Origin: an uncultured Christensenellaceae bacterium
GTDB lineage: Bacteria > Bacillota > Clostridia > Christensenellales > UBA3700
Direction: 5' to 3'
NCBI GenBank assembly: GCA_944376205.1
Contig: CALWBV010000001.1
Coordinates: 186,001 to 250,000, forward strand
DNA length: 64,000 nt
Under the pieces are notes generated by a model. That model searched no databases, was not told the DNA's origin, and saw nothing but the letters and a program-made list of their open reading frames with translations. Positions 50,965 through 60,797 of the stretch are shown piece after piece; the stretch's first letter is position 1; every line of letters begins with the position of its first letter. Both the position numbers and the translations under genes were made by a program.

Positions 50965-53367
50965 ATCTATCTCCTTAATTATGTTTTGTTGTTTCGATAT
51001 TTCGGTTTTTTCGACGTCAGCGGATTTTTCTTGAGTCTGCATAACAATATCGTCTCGACTACAAACGGCGTCTTTCTGCAAGATATCGGCACCGCTCATA
51101 TCGTCCATGCACTCGCTTCCGCATTTTGATACGCCCGAACAACATTGTTTATCGGTTTTGCTATTTTCTTCTCCGTCCTTAAACTTATAGAAATTAAGCC
51201 TTAAGGCATTGCTTACGACCGACACAGACGAAAGACTCATAGCTGCACCGCCTATCATCGGATTCATTATTATACCCGTGAGCGGATAAAGAATTCCGCA
51301 AGCTATAGGAATACCTATGATATTGTATATGAATGCCCAGAAAAGATTCTCTTTGACGTTTCGCATTGTAGCTTTTGCAAGTTTAATGCTTCTCACCACT
51401 CCAGAAGGATTGCCGCCCACGACGACTACCTGACCGCTTTCGAGCGCAATATCGCTTCCTCCGCCCATGGCTATGCCGACATCTGCCATAGCAAGTGCGG
51501 GAGCGTCGTTTATACCGTCGCCTACCATAGCGACTTTTGCCCCATCTTTTGCAAGCTTTTCGATAACCATACTCTTTTCTTCGGGCAACACGTCGGCGAT
51601 AACGTCGTCGATACCTACGCTTTTTGCGACATACCTTGCAGTAAGCGAATTATCTCCGCTCAAAAGTACGACTTTGATATTCATCTTTTTAAGTTCGCTT
51701 ACGGCGTATGCCGCATCGTCTTTGAGAGTATCCGCTACGGCAAGTACCCCGACTGCCTTCGAATTGACGGCCATCAAAACTACGCTTTTACCTTGCTCCG
51801 CATACTCTTGGGCTTTCAAGGCAAATTGCGACGAAGTGAAATTATCGCTCACCTCGCTCATGAGTGCCGCATTTCCCAAATATACTTTGTCTTTACCTAT
51901 TTTTGCAAAAACTCCCTTTCCCGACAAAACTTGTATATCTTTTGCTATGACATCTGTCTCCTCTATACCTTCCGCCACGGCATACGCTATAGGATGTTCG
52001 CTCATAGTTTCCACAGCTTTGGCATATGCGAGATACTTTTGAGCATTTTCGGGGACGAATACGTCGGTAAGTACGGGTTTTCCCTTTGTAATTGTACCCG
52101 TTTTGTCAAACACAACAATGTTTACGCCGCTTAATTTTTCCAATCCTTCGGCATTCTTAAATAATATACCGCCCTTTGCGCCCCTGCCTATACCTGTAAT
52201 TATAGCCGTAGGCGTCGCTAGTCCCAATGCGCACGGACAAGCAATAACAAGCACTCCGACAAATACTTTTACCGCCATTGAAAAGCTTTCGGCAATCGTC
52301 CAGATCACACCGGCAAGCACTGCGATTGCAATTACCGAAGGCACAAAGACGGCTGATACCTTATCGGCTATACGTGCGATAGGAGCCTTGGAATTCTGCG
52401 CTTCTTCGACAAGTCGTATTATTCCCGAAAGTCTCGTCTTATCCCCGACGTTTTCCGCCAAAAACTCTATGACTCCCGTGCCGTTGACAGTTCCGCCGTA
52501 AACCTTATCCCCGACGTTTTTATCAACTGGCAAACTTTCGCCTGTAAGCATACTTTCGTTTACCGAAGTTGCGCCCGATACAATTTTGCCGTCGCAACAA
52601 AAACTTTCGCCTGCTTTGACAAGCACCCTGTCGCCTTCTAAGACATCTTTACTGTTTATTTCCACCCACTCTCCGTTTTTATAGACCGTAGCTGTATCGG
52701 GAGTAAGCATGGTCAGTTTCTTTATTGCATCGCCTGTTTTTTTAAGAGATCTGCTCTCAAGAAATTTGCCCAGACATATGATTGCAATTATTACCGCCGC
52801 ACTCTCAAAATATAAATCGTGCACAGCATGTGAGTTTCCCATACAAATACGCACAAAACCGTACATGCTGTATATAAAAGCCGTTGTGGTACTTACTGCC
52901 ACCAAGCTATCCATATTGGGGTGCAACTTAATAAGATTCTTGAATCCTCTGACATAAAAGCCTGCGCCCATAATCATTACCGGGACACACAAAGCTATCT
53001 GTATTGCCGCAAATACAATCGGATTTCCTTCAGGCGAAATAAAAGAAGGATATTTTACACCCAGCATAGCCGCCATAGAAAATACCAGCAGACAAAAAGC
53101 AAGCACAAGCATTGCAATCAATTTTTTATCAGTCGGCTTTTTCTCGTCTTTTTCTGTATCTTGGACTTTATAGCCGGCTTTTTCCACGGCGCTTACGATA
53201 TCTTCTTTTTTCACGATATCGGAATCGTATTCCACTATTGCTTTTCCGCTTGCGAAATTAACGTCGCATGCACTTACGCCGTACAGTTTTTGAATAGCTT
53301 TTCTGCAAGTTGCGGCGCATACCACGCATGTCATACCGCTTATGGAAAACTTGAATTTCTGCGTCAT
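50767..53367 (-). CDS. copA: Copper-translocating P1B ATPase with C-terminal CopZ-like domain
   Basis: Copper exporter of 866 residues. Order of parts: N-terminal heavy-metal domain (GMTCVVC, C14 and C17), eight membrane helices with CPC at 377-379, actuator TGES, phosphorylation D421 in DKTGT, SEHP at 456-459, GDGIND in the hinge, and after residue 735 a cysteine-rich linker (CC, C, C, C). A second heavy-metal domain of 65 residues (802-866, GMMCEHC with C811 and C814) closes the chain and has exactly the size of a stand-alone CopZ chaperone. AAGGAG lies six bases before the codon for M802, so a free CopZ could be made from within the gene. Own promoter and likely operator upstream. Confidence 0.95.
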   Translation of the reverse strand: MTQKFKFSISGMTCVVCAATCRKAIQKLYGVSACDVNFASGKAIVEYDSDIVKKEDIVSAVEKAGYKVQDTEKDEKKPTDKKLIAMLVLAFCLLVFSMAAMLGVKYPSFISPEGNPIVFAAIQIALCVPVMIMGAGFYVRGFKNLIKLHPNMDSLVAVSTTTAFIYSMYGFVRICMGNSHAVHDLYFESAAVIIAIICLGKFLESRSLKKTGDAIKKLTMLTPDTATVYKNGEWVEINSKDVLEGDRVLVKAGESFCCDGKIVSGATSVNESMLTGESLPVDKNVGDKVYGGTVNGTGVIEFLAENVGDKTRLSGIIRLVEEAQNSKAPIARIADKVSAVFVPSVIAIAVLAGVIWTIAESFSMAVKVFVGVLVIACPCALGLATPTAIITGIGRGAKGGILFKNAEGLEKLSGVNIVVFDKTGTITKGKPVLTDVFVPENAQKYLAYAKAVETMSEHPIAYAVAEGIEETDVIAKDIQVLSGKGVFAKIGKDKVYLGNAALMSEVSDNFTSSQFALKAQEYAEQGKSVVLMAVNSKAVGVLAVADTLKDDAAYAVSELKKMNIKVVLLSGDNSLTARYVAKSVGIDDVIADVLPEEKSMVIEKLAKDGAKVAMVGDGINDAPALAMADVGIAMGGGSDIALESGQVVVVGGNPSGVVRSIKLAKATMRNVKENLFWAFIYNIIGIPIACGILYPLTGIIMNPMIGGAAMSLSSVSVVSNALRLNFYKFKDGEENSKTDKQCCSGVSKCGSECMDDMSGADILQKDAVCSRDDIVMQTQEKSADVEKTEISKQQNIIKEIDMKITVKGMMCEHCENRINKSIGNMDGVSYVKADRTTESVEVQFDAQKVTLEEIKAKIVDEGYETE

Positions 53368-53397
53368 TTCTATCCTCTTTTTGAGCTCCCGTCAAAT

Positions 53398-53416
53398 CCC
53401 TACCAAATTACTAGGG
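53398..53416. promoter_or_regulatory. Candidate copper-responsive operator
   Basis: CCCTA, nine bases, TAGGG: an inverted repeat located between the copA -10 region and the start codon. It resembles CsoR-type operators (GTAGGG/TACCC elements) in composition. No CsoR or CopY gene is in the window. Confidence 0.45.
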
Positions 53417-53423
53417 TATTGTT

Positions 53424-53452
53424 ATAATACAATAATTTTTCTCACTTGTCAA
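53424..53452 (-). promoter_or_regulatory. Promoter of copA
   Basis: TTGACA (53447-53452), 17 bases, TATTAT (53424-53429) on the minus strand. The remaining stretch 53453-53618 holds no recognisable gene. Confidence 0.8.
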
Positions 53453-53618
53453 TTCATTGCAACGAATTAAATCAAAAGATAGCGATTGATTGTTGATTTA
53501 TCGTATTTTTAACATATTGACAAGATAATATAATCCTCACGATTTGAACGCATAAGAATTGAATTTATTATAATCCGACTTTTTCCAAATGTTGCAATTA
53601 AAAGTAGAATATACAGCT

Positions 53619-53653
53619 AAAAAAATACGCTCCTTTTGTCGGAGCGTATTTTA
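53619..53653. terminator. Terminator of the lipoprotein gene 53683-54603
   Basis: AAATACGCTCC and GGAGCGTATTT form an 11-bp stem with a seven-base loop and A/T runs on both sides. Confidence 0.9.
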
Positions 53654-53682
53654 TATGAATGCGTTGATTATTCGTACATTTA

Positions 53683-54603
53683 TTATTCGTAGTCGAATTC
53701 AACTACCATTTCCTCAAATGCCACAACGTCGGCTTTGAGTACGAGACTCTTATCTACCTTATTGTTTTCGGTATAATAAGCGAGAATGTTTTCGTTGTAA
53801 ATCTCCACGGAATCCACTTTTTGACTTCCCTTTGTATAAAGTACCGTCAGACGGTTGTTATCCATAGAGTAAACATTGTTCCAGTTGTAGCTGATATCTT
53901 CGCCGTAACCGCTCCAATATTTTTTACCCGAAGCAACATTGTCGTCTCTAGTTACGGTATTACCTTCACCGTCATATACGGCTCTGGTCTCAATTCTCAT
54001 AAAGTGATTGGACAATTTGAAGCTATCGTTGAGATAAAGTCTGAAATTGTCGCTTGCAGTCAAACCGTTTGCGGTAATATACTCTGCGTTAATATTAGCC
54101 AGAATGTATGCGATAGGATTGAATCCTTCGTACAACTCACCGCTTGCTACGCCTTGACTAACGGCATATTCAAGAGTTTTTTCCTGTTCGAACTTTTCTC
54201 TATACTTTTTGCTGTCGATATTCTTGACATAATCTTCTCTGGATACTTCCTTGAAAACGATAGTCTTAATTGTGTAGTTTTCAGCATCGGTATAATCGAC
54301 ATCGAAAGCCATGAACTTTGTTCTTTCTTCGTTATCTTCGGGCCAGCCCGCACTTTGAGTGCTGCCTCTCACGATTTCTTTGGAATAATAAGTATATGCG
54401 TAAACAAAGCTGGACTTCCAGTTGGTAGCGAATACCTTATCCATGAGAGAAGTGAGTTTTTGGGTATTTTCTTTTACGGCAGCAGTGTTTTCTGCGTAAT
54501 AATCGTTTTCTTTTTCTTCTGCGCTCTTACAACCGACAAAGGCAGTAGCCAGAATACATACCATCAATACAAGAGATACAATCAATATAAGTTTTTTCTT
54601 CAT
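53683..54603 (-). CDS. Lipoprotein of unknown function
   Basis: Protein of 306 residues with a lipoprotein signal (ATAFVGC, lipid cysteine C25). The mature part is acidic, rich in Tyr, Asn and Glu, with no domain I recognise. ATG 54603 follows AGGAGG placed within the end of the transporter gene; the longer in-frame start is not supported. It is the last gene after the GPH symporter, so it may assist uptake of the same substrate or be a surface receptor for it. Confidence 0.8.
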   Translation of the reverse strand: MKKKLILIVSLVLMVCILATAFVGCKSAEEKENDYYAENTAAVKENTQKLTSLMDKVFATNWKSSFVYAYTYYSKEIVRGSTQSAGWPEDNEERTKFMAFDVDYTDAENYTIKTIVFKEVSREDYVKNIDSKKYREKFEQEKTLEYAVSQGVASGELYEGFNPIAYILANINAEYITANGLTASDNFRLYLNDSFKLSNHFMRIETRAVYDGEGNTVTRDDNVASGKKYWSGYGEDISYNWNNVYSMDNNRLTVLYTKGSQKVDSVEIYNENILAYYTENNKVDKSLVLKADVVAFEEMVVEFDYE

Positions 54604-54604
54604 A

Positions 54605-56284
54605 TTACTTGTCCTCCTTTTCGTCTGCAGCCTTTTTGGACTTTGAAGTTCTCTTGGGTTTTGCTTCAACTTCCGAAACTTCGGTAACAGTTGCTTCCGC
54701 CATATTCTTGGCAGTTTCCACTTCTTTTTCTATGTCTTCGACAACGGCTTGTTCTGCAACAACAGAATATATATCCGTTTCAGCCTCGACAGCCATGCCT
54801 TCGAGTTTCTTTGCGTCTTCGAGACGCTTTACTGCAAGTCTGCCCTGAATTTCTGCCATCTTCTTACCGCTGAGCTTATAGAAGAGTATAGGAACGATAG
54901 ATACAAGGTTGAGAACTGCAGGTATGATCGTGTAGATAGCGAACAAACCGAACTTTGTGAAATCTGACTGAACAGGGGTATGATCGCTCAAGAAAGGAAG
55001 TGCTTGCGAGAAGCCGAAGTAAACGAGCAAGTAGCTCATTACGTAGTCCTTGAAACCTGAGGAAACTTTAGAACGCAAGCTCATAAGCGAGAAGGTAATA
55101 CCTTCGCATCTGTCACCCGTCTTGTCTTCCCAGTAGTCGAGCGTATCGGTAGCCATAAGGTGAGGTATTACGTTGAGGATACCTACAGGAATCATCGCCG
55201 CAAACATCATTATAGCAATCAACCACCACCAAGTACCGCCTATCAAGTAGATAAAGAATATGACCGCAAGCGCAACGGAGTGCCATATAGTAGCGAATAC
55301 AAAGAGTTTTTTACTGTCCATCATCTTGCGGAGTTTAGGAGCAATCATCATACCTATCATGGAAGCGATAGCACCGGGCAGAGCGAATATAATCTGCAAG
55401 GAACCGTTGTTGTATATGTAAGATACGACGTAAATAATCATTGCGGAAACAAAGTTTCTGAAGAACGTCAGCAAGTTTGAACATATCAACAACAGGAACT
55501 GTTTGTTTTTGAACAGATATTTGAATCCTTCGAGAGTGCTGGGCGTACGGTCGGTAGGCTCGAGTCTTTCTTTGATGAACTTTGCACCCAAAAGCATGAA
55601 TATAGGTCCGAGAACACCGATAACGAGTGCCATCAACATATAAGAGTTGGGATAATCGTTATTGGTAATGAGCAAGAACAACGTAATGAGTACAAGTGCT
55701 GACTGCTCACCTATACTACCCAAAATACGGCTTATGGAAATGATCTTTGCTCTTTCGTCGGTATTAGGGGAAGCAACGGCAGGCAAACCTTGGAGAGGAA
55801 TACCGACGACTGAACCCAAAATACTGTAAAGAAGATATGTGATCCACATGAACGCTACCTTTGCGGTAGTTGAACCCATTGCCGAATAAATGCCGGGCAT
55901 AAACATGATGATTGTCAAAACACCCCAAGGTATAGCACCGAAGAACAAGAAAGGACGCATTTTACCCCACTTACTTCTCGTCTTGTCGACGATAACGCCC
56001 ATTGTAGGGTCATCGAGACCGTCGAAAACCTTGGAGACCAAGAACATTACGCCGACTTGCGTAGCAGGAATACCTACGCAGACGGTGTAGAAAAACAGCA
56101 AATAGCCTTGTACAAGACCCGTTACTGCACTAGAAGCAAACTGTGCCAGAGAGAAAAATACGTAATCTCTGGGCTTCAGATACTTCTTGTTGGCAAGTTC
56201 CTCGTCGGACATGCCGCCTGAAGTTTCTTCCTGAATAGGCATAACCTCTTCAGCAAGGCCTTCTTGTTGAATATTCTCTTCCAC
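54605..56284 (-). CDS. GPH-family sugar:cation symporter (MFS)
   Basis: Membrane transporter of 559 residues. About twelve helices lie between residues 40 and 480. The family mark is VFDGLDDPTMGVIVDKTRSKWGKMRPF between helices 2 and 3, typical of melibiose/glucuronide-type Na+ or H+ symporters. An unusual acidic N-terminal tail and a ~75-residue Glu/Ala/Lys-rich C-terminal tail, ending in KRTSKSKKAADEKEDK, flank the core. The start is GTG 56284 with GGGGAGG upstream. It belongs with the glycoside genes downstream in coordinates and has its own promoter. Confidence 0.92.
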   Translation of the reverse strand: MEENIQQEGLAEEVMPIQEETSGGMSDEELANKKYLKPRDYVFFSLAQFASSAVTGLVQGYLLFFYTVCVGIPATQVGVMFLVSKVFDGLDDPTMGVIVDKTRSKWGKMRPFLFFGAIPWGVLTIIMFMPGIYSAMGSTTAKVAFMWITYLLYSILGSVVGIPLQGLPAVASPNTDERAKIISISRILGSIGEQSALVLITLFLLITNNDYPNSYMLMALVIGVLGPIFMLLGAKFIKERLEPTDRTPSTLEGFKYLFKNKQFLLLICSNLLTFFRNFVSAMIIYVVSYIYNNGSLQIIFALPGAIASMIGMMIAPKLRKMMDSKKLFVFATIWHSVALAVIFFIYLIGGTWWWLIAIMMFAAMIPVGILNVIPHLMATDTLDYWEDKTGDRCEGITFSLMSLRSKVSSGFKDYVMSYLLVYFGFSQALPFLSDHTPVQSDFTKFGLFAIYTIIPAVLNLVSIVPILFYKLSGKKMAEIQGRLAVKRLEDAKKLEGMAVEAETDIYSVVAEQAVVEDIEKEVETAKNMAEATVTEVSEVEAKPKRTSKSKKAADEKEDK

Positions 56285-56381
56285 TCAAAACCTCCCCTTG
56301 CAATAAAATTGCATTGATAAAATGATATTGGTTTATAGGTATTTACCTACAAAATTAACATAAACTTTACATGTCGTGTAC

Positions 56382-56410
56382 ATTATATCAAAATATTTGT
56401 ATTATATCAA
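56382..56410 (-). promoter_or_regulatory. Promoter of the symporter gene
   Basis: TTGATA (56405-56410), 17 bases, TATAAT (56382-56387) on the minus strand. This gives a leader of about 90 bases. Confidence 0.65.
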
Positions 56411-56497
56411 ATAATAGCAAATCGTTTTTCGTAAAATATTATAATATTTGATTATATATTTATAAAATATAATATACAACTTTAATATGATATTAAA

Positions 56498-58444
56498 TTA
56501 CTGCTTCTTCAAAGTTTTCCTGAAGAAATCTCCGTCGGGATAACTGAGTACGAACGCACCCGTACTGCTCCACGCCTGAAGCATCGATCCGTCGGGATGA
56601 ACGGGACTGAAAAACTCTATAGGAGTATAATTGCCTTTTTGAATATTGTACTCGAACCATCTCGTAAGAGGATACATGTAATCCATGCCGTGCATAAGTT
56701 TTGCATAAGCGTAAACGCATGACAGATAAGGCCAGTCTCCGCCGTTGTGATAATAATAAGGAAGCGAAGATTTTTGAACTATGTCTCTCGTATTCTTATA
56801 GAAAGGATATACGCTCAAAGTACCGAAGTCTCCTGCACCCTGTTCTTTATTGTTTTTACTTTCGAGAAGTCTTTCCATATTTTCGAGAATACGTTTTGCC
56901 CTGTTGTCATCGGCAATACCGTAAAGGACTGTCACTACGGTATCTATGGAGAGATTGTCTTCTGTAAAGTTATCGCTCTTATAGTTGACGTACCAGCCTT
57001 TTTCCTCGTCCCAAAGCAAATTGTTGATAGACTTGACTACTTTATCGTAAAGCTGCTTGTATTCTTGCGCTTTCTGTTCTGCTTTTGGCTCGTTGGAAAG
57101 ACAGTTTTTGTAAATCTCGCTCATAGCAAACAAAGCTCTCGCATAAAGTGCCTCGTCGTATGTGCAATAAGTCGATCTGAAAACGTTGTCGCACCAGTCG
57201 CGTCTGTTGTATTCTCCGCCCTTTACCAAAAGACCCGTAGAATCGGTTTCTTTCATAAGTCTCTTGAGTACGAGATTTGCGCTGTCGATAACCTTACCTG
57301 CTTTAACCTTCTCTTTGAGCACCGAATAGTCGCCCGTATGCACAAGATAATCGTACAACATAAGCACGAAGAAAGAAGGCGAATCGTAGTGATCTCCCCA
57401 GTAATTCTTGAAATTGAATTTTACAGCCGAAGGACACTGACCTTTTTTACTGATGCCGTTTGCAAGCGTAATGATTTCGTTTCTTACAAGCTCGGGCTTG
57501 ACGGGCAATACACTGAGCACCGTCCAGTAAGCGTCACGGTAATATGTACGTGCGGGGAACTGATATACGATACCTGCGAGAAATCCTTTGAATTTGCCGA
57601 GTTCTTTATAGTTTGACAAAGACGTGTTGAGCAATGATTTATAGTATGCTCCGAGAAATTTGTCTTCGATTTTATGAGGACATTCGAGTTCGTTTGCGTA
57701 TTTATCGCAATCTGCAAGCGCCTTGTCGAAGTCCTTGATCGCAGCCTTAACGTCGCAGAATGTAAAGTCGCTTCTTGTACCTGCGCTCAATACATATCTG
57801 AAAACTTTGGTTTGACCTTTTTTGATTTCGCCGCCGTAAGAGAATTGATTGTAAAATCCTCTTTCGCTTTCGAGACCTACCAAAGGACAGTTTGCCGCAA
57901 CGTCAAGATAAAAGTCACCCATTACATCGCCTTTCATATAGCTGAACGTTTCGCTGCTTTCGACAGACTTTTTGTTTTTCTTGAGAAGACCTCCTATGAT
58001 CTTTGCGATATTGCCCGCCGAAAGACGGTTGGCAAGAAGCTGTTGAACATAGGACGCAAAGTCTATACCGAAATTGGTAACATTGTCGAAATAGAGATCT
58101 TCGCCTGCAGTGATTTTATTCTCAACGTAAATGCAGTTGTGAGTCGTATCGAGAAACTGCGTAATAACGAAATCGGCATTTTTTTCGCTGAAAGACGTAA
58201 TCTGTTTTTTACCGAGCATCTTGACGGTTTTGTCGCTCATATACTCGATAGGTTGATGATTTATGGAAAAAAGAGGATAAAAAGCGGTGAATACGGAAAA
58301 TTTGTTCATAACCGCATACTTGGAAATACCGCCTCTTCCGTCAAATTGAGCCGTAATAAGATTGTTGGCTACGTCGTAGCAAACTTTCTTGTGGAACTTT
58401 TCTGCGGCTACTATTTCTCCTGCCGCACTGTATTTAACTGACAT
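56498..58444 (-). CDS. Six-hairpin glycoside hydrolase (amylo-alpha-1,6-glucosidase-like fold)
   Basis: Cytoplasmic protein of 648 residues. An N-terminal beta domain (about 1-240) is followed by an (alpha/alpha)6 barrel with RTYYRDAYWTVL, GGEYNRRDWCDNV, NGGDWPYLSCVYAYAKL and HPDGSMLQAWSSTGAFVLS, a pattern seen in glycogen-debranching-like, GH63/GH37-like and related inverting glycosidases. Acidic residues in RRDWCD and in the last block are candidate catalysts. I cannot assign a GH family or a substrate. AAGGAAGGAA precedes the ATG. Its neighbours are a sugar symporter and dehydrogenases. Confidence 0.8.
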   Translation of the reverse strand: MSVKYSAAGEIVAAEKFHKKVCYDVANNLITAQFDGRGGISKYAVMNKFSVFTAFYPLFSINHQPIEYMSDKTVKMLGKKQITSFSEKNADFVITQFLDTTHNCIYVENKITAGEDLYFDNVTNFGIDFASYVQQLLANRLSAGNIAKIIGGLLKKNKKSVESSETFSYMKGDVMGDFYLDVAANCPLVGLESERGFYNQFSYGGEIKKGQTKVFRYVLSAGTRSDFTFCDVKAAIKDFDKALADCDKYANELECPHKIEDKFLGAYYKSLLNTSLSNYKELGKFKGFLAGIVYQFPARTYYRDAYWTVLSVLPVKPELVRNEIITLANGISKKGQCPSAVKFNFKNYWGDHYDSPSFFVLMLYDYLVHTGDYSVLKEKVKAGKVIDSANLVLKRLMKETDSTGLLVKGGEYNRRDWCDNVFRSTYCTYDEALYARALFAMSEIYKNCLSNEPKAEQKAQEYKQLYDKVVKSINNLLWDEEKGWYVNYKSDNFTEDNLSIDTVVTVLYGIADDNRAKRILENMERLLESKNNKEQGAGDFGTLSVYPFYKNTRDIVQKSSLPYYYHNGGDWPYLSCVYAYAKLMHGMDYMYPLTRWFEYNIQKGNYTPIEFFSPVHPDGSMLQAWSSTGAFVLSYPDGDFFRKTLKKQ

Positions 58445-58580
58445 AAATTTCCTTCCTTAATGTGTTTTGAATATTGATTTGTATTACCTTTTCGAGCTGA
58501 GACTTTTCAGGACAAATTACTTGAAAGATTTGCCAAGTATTCAACCCGATTTGTATTTATCAAAGCATAGCAGCTGCCCG

Positions 58581-58606
58581 TGCGCATGCGGCATGGCGCA
58601 TACGCA
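58581..58606. repeat. GC-rich imperfect inverted repeat upstream of the glycosidase gene
   Basis: TGCGCATGCG, six bases, CGCATACGCA: 10-bp arms with one mismatch, in an AT-rich gap between two genes of the sugar locus. No T run follows. A candidate regulator site or mRNA hairpin. Confidence 0.45.
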
Positions 58607-58618
58607 TAGGCTGATTTG

Positions 58619-59809
58619 TTATTTAACTTCTTTTACGCTGTTTTTCTTTTCTTCTTCGATACGCTTCTGAAGTTCGCTGTAATAGAGATCTTCAAAGCCC
58701 TTCTCGTCGGGGCAAACGGTTCTGCCGAGCCAGCCCGAAAGATGAATAGCGTTGGAGAACGTAAGTCCGTTGAGACCTTCTTCATAATTTCCGATAAGTT
58801 TATCCTCGAGACCGAGTACTACTTTGGAGAAGTTGCGGATAACGTTGATATGCTGTCCCTTATCTATGAGAAGTCCCTTGATAATTTCACCGAGCGTGAA
58901 TTTTACTGTAATTTTCTTATTCTTGGGCTTGCCCATGAATACCGTGTTTACTTTGGAGAATTCAGGTTCGGGCATCTCGAGTTTGGTAAATTCGAGTTTC
59001 ATTCCGAAGTCGCTGCCGCCCGAAATAACCATTTTACCGCCGTCGCCGGATATCTCGAGTCTGTTGGTACCGGGAGCGTCGTGCGTGGAGGTAATGAACA
59101 CACCCGTAGCGCCGTTTTCGAAAGTACACATTGCAGTAACGTCGTTTTCAACGTTGATCTGTCTGCCTACCGTCTTTGCAACAGCGTTTACGCTTGTGAT
59201 CTTGCTGCCTGCAAGCCATGTGAACAAGTCAAGTTGGTGAGGGTCCTGATTGATAAGAACGCCGCCGCCTTCGCCTGCCCATGTGCCTCTCCAGCCGCCC
59301 TGCGAATAATATGCCTGGGGTCTGTACCAGTTGGTGATTATCCATACGATTCTCTTGAGTTTTCCGAGTTCGCCTGCATCGATAATAGCCTTTGCAGCCT
59401 TGTAAATCTTGCTTGTTCTCTGGTTATAAAGCAAACCGAACTTTACGTTGGGTCTTTCTTTCTTTGCGTATTCTGCGACTTCTCTTACAGCCTTTGTATA
59501 AACGCCTGCAGGCTTGTCGCTCAAAGTATTGATGTTGAGTTCGAGAGCGCGTTTAGCGATCACGGGGTGAGCGTAGTGAGGAGTATCTATGATAACAGCG
59601 TCGATAAGACCGCTGATAAGCATATCCTCGTAGTTATCGAATATCTTTACTTTGTCCTGGAATTTTTGTTTTGCCCACTCTCTTCTGTCCGCTGCGATAT
59701 CGCATACAGCGGTGAGTACGGCGTTTTTATCCATACCTGCAAACAGTTTGCTAGCATAACCGCTTCCCTGTTTACCGATACCTACTATACCGTATCTTAC
59801 CTTTTCCAT
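58619..59809 (-). CDS. Gfo/Idh/MocA-family oxidoreductase 1
   Basis: NAD(P)-dependent sugar dehydrogenase-like protein of 396 residues. The Rossmann part starts YGIVGIGKQGSG, has SDKPAG in place of the usual EKP (catalytic lysine kept), and the C-terminal domain carries WRGTWAGEGGGVLINQDPHQLD, in which the histidine is the usual catalytic site. It is closely related to the second dehydrogenase in this operon (same NQRT, TVGR and PGTNRLEI blocks). These enzymes typically oxidise sugar hydroxyls such as C3 or inositols. AGGAGG precedes the ATG. Confidence 0.9.
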   Translation of the reverse strand: MEKVRYGIVGIGKQGSGYASKLFAGMDKNAVLTAVCDIAADRREWAKQKFQDKVKIFDNYEDMLISGLIDAVIIDTPHYAHPVIAKRALELNINTLSDKPAGVYTKAVREVAEYAKKERPNVKFGLLYNQRTSKIYKAAKAIIDAGELGKLKRIVWIITNWYRPQAYYSQGGWRGTWAGEGGGVLINQDPHQLDLFTWLAGSKITSVNAVAKTVGRQINVENDVTAMCTFENGATGVFITSTHDAPGTNRLEISGDGGKMVISGGSDFGMKLEFTKLEMPEPEFSKVNTVFMGKPKNKKITVKFTLGEIIKGLLIDKGQHINVIRNFSKVVLGLEDKLIGNYEEGLNGLTFSNAIHLSGWLGRTVCPDEKGFEDLYYSELQKRIEEEKKNSVKEVK

Positions 59810-59811
59810 AA

Positions 59812-60765
59812 TTAAGCCTCCTTTTGTGCCTTTTCGGCGTTTGCAATCATTTCTTTAAGAGCTTCGTACTGCCAATCCATCATCTGACGTCTGGAAACGG
59901 GTTGAGTATGTCCGATTCCCTTTGCCTCGTCTATTCTGTGGAAAATCTTTCTCCACTTGTCGATATGTTCAAATTTGATGCCGAAGAACAACCAACCTAT
60001 ACGGTGGAAGAGTTTTTTATTGTCGGCATACTTACCTGTATGAGGTTCCATGGTCATAAAGCCGTCGTAACCTCTCTTGACAAGGTCGTCGATAATATTC
60101 TGATAGTCACCGATACCGAGCCCCAAAGGCACTTCTACCTTTTCGGGAGAGCAGTCTTTTACGTGATAATAAACCGTCTTGTCCTTGAGCTTTTCATATG
60201 CGGAAGGAACGTCAACTCCGCATTGCACATAGTTGGAAGCGTCAAAGCAAAGCTGGAATTGAGGATCGTTGATTTCGTTGTAAAGCTTTTCAACTCTTTC
60301 GGGGATATCAGCCCATATTCTCTTTTCGTTTTCGTGCAACAAAACGACGTTTGTGCCCTTGACTTTTTCGAGGAAGCCTCTGATTCTCTTTACTACAACG
60401 GGGAAATCGAGATCATACTTACCGCTCAATCCTCTGAAAGAGAACATACGGATGTATTTACAGTCCATAAGCTGACATATTTTTACGAGTTCTTCGAGCT
60501 TTTTGAGTTGAGACTCATAAGCCTTATCGTCATAAAGACCTATCTTGCCGATAGGCGAGCCGATAGAAGAAAACTTTACTCCGTACTCGTCAAGCATAGG
60601 CTTGACGTCTTTTTCAAACTCTTCCAATGTGTAGTCGGCAATATTTTTACCGTTTATTTTTCTGGGGCAAAGATAACTCTCGCCGTATGCTTTGATAGTC
60701 TCGAGCTGAGTTTTCAAATCTCCGCTGACTTCGTCGTAAAATCCTGAAATTTTGATATTAGCCAT
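59812..60765 (-). CDS. Xylose isomerase-like TIM barrel protein (sugar isomerase/epimerase)
   Basis: Protein of 317 residues in the AP endonuclease 2/xylose isomerase-like fold. Metal ligands are visible: E145 in LLHENEKR, D175 in CFDASN, H201 in YYHVKD and E240 in MTMEPH. Such barrels isomerise or epimerise (keto)sugars, and in several gut bacteria they work with Gfo/Idh/MocA enzymes. Placed between two such dehydrogenases, two bases before the first one, so surely co-translated. The substrate is unknown. Confidence 0.88.
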   Translation of the reverse strand: MANIKISGFYDEVSGDLKTQLETIKAYGESYLCPRKINGKNIADYTLEEFEKDVKPMLDEYGVKFSSIGSPIGKIGLYDDKAYESQLKKLEELVKICQLMDCKYIRMFSFRGLSGKYDLDFPVVVKRIRGFLEKVKGTNVVLLHENEKRIWADIPERVEKLYNEINDPQFQLCFDASNYVQCGVDVPSAYEKLKDKTVYYHVKDCSPEKVEVPLGLGIGDYQNIIDDLVKRGYDGFMTMEPHTGKYADNKKLFHRIGWLFFGIKFEHIDKWRKIFHRIDEAKGIGHTQPVSRRQMMDWQYEALKEMIANAEKAQKEA

Positions 60766-60797
60766 AATATCCTCCGATTTGATTTGTATAATTCGCT

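Noticed and set aside
50767..53367. CopA-CopZ joining as a sequencing error
   Set aside because: The frame is continuous over a long cysteine-rich linker with normal codon use, which a simple base error would not produce. It stays possible that a stop codon was misread, so a read check is suggested.
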